Source: Deferribacteres bacterium
GTDB lineage: Bacteria; Zhuqueibacterota; Zhuqueibacteria; Zhuqueibacterales; Geothermadaptataceae
Assembly: GCA_020633675.1 (NCBI GenBank)
Contig: JACKDE010000004.1
Span: 682,001-746,000, forward strand
DNA length: 64,000 nucleotides
Direction: 5' to 3'
The translations under genes were made by a program, and so were the position numbers. A model generated the notes under the pieces. It was not told where the DNA came from, did no database searches, and saw only the letters and a program-made list of their open reading frames with translations. Positions 60,455-64,000 of the stretch are shown here, one piece after another; the stretch's first letter is position 1, and the number at the start of each line of letters is the position of its first letter.

Positions 60455-62392
60455 TCACTTTTGCCCCAAGCGCTTCTTCACATGCGGCACCAATCCGCCG
60501 CTGTGCATGATTTCCTGCATCACGACTGGCAGAGGCTGGCCTTTGTAGCTTTTGCCGTTTAATACCACCTCGCCTTTTTGCAAATCGACTTGCAGCTCAG
60601 CCCCATCTTCAACTTTTTGATAGAACTCTTGTTCCTGCAAAATCAAAAACGGGATGGCTTCGTTGACGAGATTGCGCTTATGGATAAAAGCGTAGCTTTT
60701 GGCGATGACAGCCTGCACACCGGCGCCTTTCAGCGCCCAAGCGGCATGTTCGCGGCTCGAGCCGGAGCCCCAGCCTTCGCCGGCAACGATAATGTTTTCG
60801 CCGTTTTTGACCCGTCCGACAAACTCCGGCCGCACATGGTAGAACGCTTTCTCACCGATCTCCTTCAAATCCGACAAATGGCAAAATTCACCCGGAATGA
60901 TCGCGTCGGTGTCGATGTGATCGCCGAAGAGTTGTGCACGACCGCTGATTGCTGATCCGTGGCTGCCATTGCTGCCTGCTGCCGCTGCCACCGCCGCTGC
61001 AGACTGTGGTTTCGGCTCGCTGTGCACCACTGCCGACAAACCAGTTTGCTGGCCAACGATCTTTTGCCATTTTTCACGATCCACCTGTTCCAAAAAAGGC
61101 CGCGGATCGCGCACCTGCATGTCGAGTGCGCTGGCGGCCACGGTTGCGGCACTGGCCAGCCAGGCCAGGCTGCCCTTGCCCATGCGGTTGGGGAAATTGC
61201 GGTTTTGCGACGACAGCCACACTTCGCCCGGCCTGGCGCGGTCGCTGGCGATGCCGAGACACATGCTGCAGCCCGGCTCACCAATGCGAAATCCGGCCTG
61301 TTCGTAAAAGCGCCACAGATCGGCCTCGCGCAGATTTTTTTCGACCTCGCGGCTGCCCGGGATCACGATGCGATTCTCGGATGGAATGGCTTTGCCGCCA
61401 TTTTTGAGCGCAGCTTCGAGTACTAACGCGCCCAGCGCAAGCTCTTCCTGTGTGGTGGTGCAGGCACCGACAAAACAGCCATCGAGCTTTTGCCCGGCAG
61501 CCTGATCGACAGTAAAAACATTGTCCGGCGAAAACGGCTTGGCCACCAGCGGCACCAGTCTCGATAAATCGATATTGAAAGTCTCTGTGTAGTGCGCATC
61601 TTCGTCAGCACGGAACCAGAAGCCGCCATCGCGAAACTCTGCATTGCGCCGCCTGGAGACTGCCTGCGCCACTTGCTCATCGGCAGGGAAAATACCGTTC
61701 AGTCCGCCAAATTCCGCTGTCATGTTGGCGATAGTGAAACGAAAATCGGTGCTAAAGTCGCTGAGATGGTCGGCGGTATATTCAACCGTGCGCTCCATCG
61801 CGACGGTGTTACGACCGAGATCGCCCAGCGTTTTGAGGATGACATCCTTGCCGGTCAGGCCAAATGGCAGGCGGCCGGCATAGTGCACGCGGATCGCTTC
61901 CGGCACTTGGATCCACGAGCGCCCGGTGACCATTGCCACGGTGATGTCCGCACCGCCGAGTCCGATGGCGAGCGCCGCCATACCGCCGTGCGAGCTGGTG
62001 TGGCTGTCCGCGCCAAGCACGATTTCGCCGGGGCGGATAAATTGCCGGAAAAACTCGGTGTGCATGATGGTCTCATTGGCATCATAAAAATAATCGAGCT
62101 TCGCTTCTTTGGCGAAATTGCGCGACAATTGCACCAGTTTTTGCGTGCGGCTGTCATTGGTCAAAGTTTGGCTGTCAACGGTGTGGTCGAGGGCGAGATA
62201 AAAGCGTTTTTTGTTGAACAGCGGCGGGCGTCCGAGCGCATCGTAGGTCATGTTCATACCGTTCCAGGCCAGCTCGCTGGCGATGGTCCAATCGACGGAA
62301 ATCGTGATGATATCACCGGGACGCACAAAGGGCTTGTGCCAACCGAGGGCATGCTGCAATAGAATTTTTTCGGTCAGGGTCATTGCGGACAT
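60455..62392 (-). CDS. Aconitase-superfamily hydro-lyase, fused large and small subunits (aconitase or 3-isopropylmalate dehydratase type)
   Basis: Residues about 1-450 are the large-subunit type: LGADSHTSSHGGMAALAIG, and the [4Fe-4S] cysteines in CFVGACTTTQEE and EPGCSMCLG. After an Ala/Ser/Gly-rich linker (about 470-490) the small-subunit swivel domain follows with HIDTDAIIPGEF and GEGWGSGSSREHAAWAL. The SMCLG and TDAIIPGEF words resemble LeuC and LeuD, while the one-chain order resembles aconitase A. GAGGA precedes the ATG. Substrate choice (citrate, isopropylmalate or homoaconitate) cannot be settled, and no leu or citrate-cycle genes are adjacent. Confidence 0.87.
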   Translation of the reverse strand: MSAMTLTEKILLQHALGWHKPFVRPGDIITISVDWTIASELAWNGMNMTYDALGRPPLFNKKRFYLALDHTVDSQTLTNDSRTQKLVQLSRNFAKEAKLDYFYDANETIMHTEFFRQFIRPGEIVLGADSHTSSHGGMAALAIGLGGADITVAMVTGRSWIQVPEAIRVHYAGRLPFGLTGKDVILKTLGDLGRNTVAMERTVEYTADHLSDFSTDFRFTIANMTAEFGGLNGIFPADEQVAQAVSRRRNAEFRDGGFWFRADEDAHYTETFNIDLSRLVPLVAKPFSPDNVFTVDQAAGQKLDGCFVGACTTTQEELALGALVLEAALKNGGKAIPSENRIVIPGSREVEKNLREADLWRFYEQAGFRIGEPGCSMCLGIASDRARPGEVWLSSQNRNFPNRMGKGSLAWLASAATVAASALDMQVRDPRPFLEQVDREKWQKIVGQQTGLSAVVHSEPKPQSAAAVAAAAGSNGSHGSAISGRAQLFGDHIDTDAIIPGEFCHLSDLKEIGEKAFYHVRPEFVGRVKNGENIIVAGEGWGSGSSREHAAWALKGAGVQAVIAKSYAFIHKRNLVNEAIPFLILQEQEFYQKVEDGAELQVDLQKGEVVLNGKSYKGQPLPVVMQEIMHSGGLVPHVKKRLGQK

Positions 62393-62488
62393 ATTTTCAT
62401 CCTCAAAAGGCAGGTTTGGCTGGTGAATGCAGGAGAGCTGATGTGTGAGGCGAGATGCGAGGCTGTCACTGCTATCGGACTCAGATTC

Positions 62489-63565
62489 TCACAAAACTTC
62501 ATTCGCAAGATGCTGCACCATTAAACGAAAAGTTTCTTTATCCGAATTTGGATATGCCATCTCATTAAATTGGAGGTGTAGTCGTATATTGTTGTTCAAA
62601 TCCATCATTGTAACCCGTGAAAGCTCACTAAGCCCCTTAATTTTTTCAAAAAACTCTTCATCGTTCTCAGTACCTTTGATATCGAGTTTGGCCGCAATTT
62701 TAGCGTAAAAATCTAACACCTGATCAAGAGTTTTCACATAAAATTTTACTGGTTCCCACCTTTTAACATCGAATTCTTTCTTTATATGATCAGGATTTGC
62801 CATTAAATAGTTGCTAAAGCTAATTTCCCCATTTTTAGACAAATGATGCAAAGCCTTAGTTTGCCAATTTCCAAAATTCGCATCAAGCTCCTTTTTAATA
62901 GCTCGTTTGTGATCAGGTTCGATTTTATATGTATAAACATATTCCTTGCAATTTTTAGAATATTTAGGTTGAGCTAAAAACCAAGCCTTATGCCTTACTG
63001 CACGTAAATTATATTTATTCTGATCCCGGTAGAACAAACATGGTCTTTTTGAAAGAACTCCAAAATTTTCGCTGCTCATAAAATCCTGATTGTATAATGT
63101 CGATTCAATATCAGCATTGTCAAGGTCATCAGCAAAATTTCGAATGTTAATCCCGCAAGCAACATGAAGAAAGCCGGCTTTCTCATCATTTTCTTTCACT
63201 GCATACCACAGACCAATTTTTTCATCACTGGTATAATCAAGCAATCTGGTTTTGAATTCATAATGCTGCATGAACGCGAGAAACTGCCAATTCAAGTCTG
63301 ACTTAAATGGATTTGCTCCGTGAAAAATACTTCTAAACACCTGTTCTGTGTAATCGATTTCTTGGTCTTTTGTGTATTCAATCGGACCTCTATCGAAGGT
63401 GCATAAATTTGAGGTTTTATATTTTTCTGATTCTCCACGGAATAATAAAAAGGGAGCCTCTGTCCAATTTTCTGGAAACACTTCTAAATCATCAACAACT
63501 TGTTGATAAAATTGGCGAAATGTCGGGCCTTCGATATTTTTTAGCCAATTTTGAATAGCAGACAC
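62489..63565 (-). CDS. FRG-domain protein
   Basis: The start is a GTG at 63565 with GGGGA just upstream. The N-terminal half has the FRG hallmarks FLLFRGESEKYKTSNL and, later, MQHYEFKTRLLDYTSDEKI GLWYAV. The rest is mixed helix and strand with no recognised domain. FRG-domain proteins are scattered among bacteria and phages, and some lie near defence genes; their biochemistry is poorly known. The gene is clearly AT-richer than both neighbours and sits 24 bases after the acyl-CoA dehydrogenase stop, which suggests an inserted gene. Confidence 0.82.
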   Translation of the reverse strand: MSAIQNWLKNIEGPTFRQFYQQVVDDLEVFPENWTEAPFLLFRGESEKYKTSNLCTFDRGPIEYTKDQEIDYTEQVFRSIFHGANPFKSDLNWQFLAFMQHYEFKTRLLDYTSDEKIGLWYAVKENDEKAGFLHVACGINIRNFADDLDNADIESTLYNQDFMSSENFGVLSKRPCLFYRDQNKYNLRAVRHKAWFLAQPKYSKNCKEYVYTYKIEPDHKRAIKKELDANFGNWQTKALHHLSKNGEISFSNYLMANPDHIKKEFDVKRWEPVKFYVKTLDQVLDFYAKIAAKLDIKGTENDEEFFEKIKGLSELSRVTMMDLNNNIRLHLQFNEMAYPNSDKETFRLMVQHLANEVL

Positions 63566-63589
63566 ATTTTCCCCATTAATTTAATGAGA

Positions 63590-64000
63590 TCAGACCACAG
63601 GATAGCCGGTTACCTTCAGCACGGCATCGGCCACGGTGCGGCGCAGGGCAATGCTGTTAACCGGCTGCGACTGGATTTTTGCCAACGCCGCCAACTGTTT
63701 GTGCAGCGCCTCGCCTTGCGCAAACAGGCTCAGGGCTTCACGCGCGGAGGCTGTGCATTTCTCAACCGCGCCGGCAGCATAGGCTTGCGCCAGGGCTTGG
63801 AACAGCTCACTGTCTTTGCCAGCCGCATGCAACTTGGCGGTGCGCAAGATGGCTGATTCGGCAGCAAAAATCGCCATCATCATATCCGCGATACGTGCCA
63901 GCAATTCCTGCTCATTTTCGAGCGCTTTGTCATATTTTTTGGCAGCCTGGCCCAGTATCGCGATTGCGGTTTTTTTGAGCGCGTTCAGTGTCTGCAATTC
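63590..64000 (-). CDS. Acyl-CoA dehydrogenase family protein, C-terminal part (5' end outside window)
   Basis: The frame enters from the right edge and ends at the TGA at 63590. The visible 136 residues are the helical C-terminal extension seen in long-chain (FadE/VLCAD-like) acyl-CoA dehydrogenases: EQELLARIADMMMAIFAAES AILRT, then KDSELFQALAQAYAAGAVEK. The catalytic FAD domain lies beyond the window. The TTG at 63997 is an internal Leu codon, not a start. Confidence 0.8.
   Translation of the reverse strand, partial: ELQTLNALKKTAIAILGQAAKKYDKALENEQELLARIADMMMAIFAAESAILRTAKLHAAGKDSELFQALAQAYAAGAVEKCTASAREALSLFAQGEALHKQLAALAKIQSQPVNSIALRRTVADAVLKVTGYPVV

Noticed and set aside
27155..63565. 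The TIR-STAND gene and the FRG gene as parts of one defence system
   Set aside because: They lie more than 32 kb apart with housekeeping genes between them; only their AT-rich composition is shared.

Overview
The window looks like a chromosomal piece of an uncultured bacterium of the FCB group, most likely a Calditrichota or candidate-division-KSB1 type lineage. Four very large exported proteins at the left end finish in a beta-sandwich sorting domain (three of them visibly with a YPNPFNP motif), menaquinone genes (menA, menE) are present, and intergenic regions carry many palindromic and heptameric repeats. This placement is an inference from gene style, not from a marker gene. No rRNA, tRNA, CRISPR array or complete insertion sequence was found.

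Layout. 1-16.4 kb: four minus-strand surface or secreted proteins (a lamin-tail/OB-fold protein cut by the window edge, a 712-residue Ig-like protein, a seven-fold SBBP propeller protein and a 1378-residue protein with a duplicated module) plus a CsgG/TolB-like protein, interrupted by a plus-strand Ser/Thr kinase with a TolB-like domain and TPRs. 16.9-20 kb: YchF-like NTPase, flippase-like membrane protein and an alkaline-phosphatase-fold enzyme in one operon, then a convergent A-type Fe-S carrier. 20.8-27 kb: menA-menE, a membrane acyltransferase and a LytS/LytTR two-component pair. 27-30.8 kb: an AT-rich island with one gene for a TIR-STAND NTPase-TPR protein, a candidate anti-phage immune receptor, with a MITE-like element upstream. 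30.8-36.4 kb: DAHP synthase, GNAT, lipoprotein, RRM protein, FKBP isomerase and a GT39-type membrane glycosyltransferase. 36.6-40.6 kb: a respiratory operon with an octaheme tetrathionate-reductase-family cytochrome, a diheme-type cytochrome b and two YeeE/YedE sulfur-transport proteins, one carrying a rhodanese domain without its catalytic Cys. 41-42.8 kb: K+ channel and M55 aminopeptidase.

43.2-51.4 kb is the most coherent signalling cassette: a membrane Ser/Thr kinase with a PD40 propeller overlaps a GAF-AAA+-Fis sigma-54 activator. Directly downstream lie a 38-bp perfect palindrome, a -24/-12-like promoter, and a same-strand run of small exported proteins (AhpD-like, two NTF2-like lipoproteins, a pseudogene copy, a cupin) and a methyltransferase, closed by a terminator.

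51.5-60.3 kb: GyrI-like protein, diheme cytochrome c, AraC regulator, GAF-SpoIIE phosphatase with STAS partner, a UbiA-fold protein lacking its first Asp motif, and an ECF sigma / anti-sigma / GNAT / PrsW-protease group that looks like a regulated-proteolysis sigma pathway. 60.4-64 kb: a fused aconitase/isopropylmalate-dehydratase-type enzyme, an AT-rich FRG-domain gene, and the 3' end of an acyl-CoA dehydrogenase gene cut by the right edge.
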